Shown here one piece after another: positions 21,393 through 21,512 of a stretch of DNA of 21,512 nt. The position numbers and the translations under genes are program-made. This DNA is from JOPF133 sp052144935 (GTDB lineage: Bacteria > Acidobacteriota > Terriglobia > Bryobacterales > Bryobacteraceae). Position 1 is the stretch's first letter. Each line of letters begins with the position of its first letter. A model generated the notes under the pieces. The model had not been told where the DNA came from. It saw nothing but the letters and a program-made list of their open reading frames with translations, and searched no databases. The stretch lies in assembly GCA_052144935.1 (NCBI GenBank), contig JBKQPR010000004.1, positions 1 to 21,512 of the forward strand. Direction: 5' to 3'.

Positions 21393-21512
21393 CTAGTTTC
21401 TGTCGCGAAACCCGTAAGCTACTGATGCGTTGAGGCTTACTTGCTCCTGTGGCATCCGGGTTCAGCAGTTGGCCCGCTCCGAGCTTAGGGGTCTCTGGCT
21501 CGGATCGTCCAC
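21393..21512. other. Right-edge intergenic sequence with two small hairpins
   Basis: GTTTC-TGTCGC-GAAAC (21396-21411) and GTAAGC/GCTTAC (21414-21419 with 21435-21440) follow the ankyrin gene stop. The first may be a weak terminator. The sequence then runs out of the window. Confidence 0.35.

Overview
The window looks like chromosomal DNA of a soil Acidobacteriota, most like the Bryobacterales/Solibacter lineage. This is inferred from the high GC, the many exported (RR-leader) sugar isomerases and Gfo/Idh/MocA oxidoreductases, a DUF3500 protein, a DUF4832 protein, remnants of an acidobacterial-type TonB-dependent receptor, and divergent or missing Shine-Dalgarno sites. No rRNA, tRNA, CRISPR array or complete insertion sequence was seen.

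Layout. 1-200: 3' tip of a transposase resembling the ISAzo13 family. 202-2964: membrane-anchored methyltransferase, HpcH/HpaI-type lyase and a convergent SDR reductase. 2965-3117: a perfect 23-bp inverted repeat built on 10-bp tandem units. 3118-6514 (minus): secreted glycine-zipper protein with Pro-rich repeats, then a two-gene unit of a PD-(D/E)XK nuclease-like protein and a DUF697/YcjF-like protein. 6719-7341: ribbon-helix-helix antitoxin plus MazF toxin behind a palindromic operator candidate, followed by a 69-bp MITE-like hairpin. 7627-10874: cytoplasmic sugar isomerase, YflT-like stress protein, DUF3500 protein. 10875-19987: a carbohydrate-oriented block with a Gfo/Idh oxidoreductase, DeoR regulator, DUF4832 protein, GH20 hexosaminidase and two exported TIM-barrel isomerases. 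20643-21392: ankyrin-repeat protein.

The carbohydrate block is visibly decaying. Between its intact genes lie gene fragments: a TonB-receptor piece, a CBM9-like C-terminus, the N-terminal third of a second Gfo/Idh gene broken by one extra T, a possible carboxylesterase tail, an orphan RR leader fused in frame ahead of an isomerase, and a GH20 whose C-terminus departs from the expected frame. A plausible reading is that DeoR controls uptake and breakdown of an amino-sugar or polysaccharide-derived sugar: GH20 releases sugars, and the oxidoreductase and isomerases process them in the periplasm. This is inference from family membership; no substrate can be read from the sequence.

I found no clearly new system. 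The best candidates for unexplored biology are the nuclease/DUF697 pair with its near-leaderless promoter, the two different inverted-repeat elements, and the small hydrophobic ORF overlapping an isomerase start.
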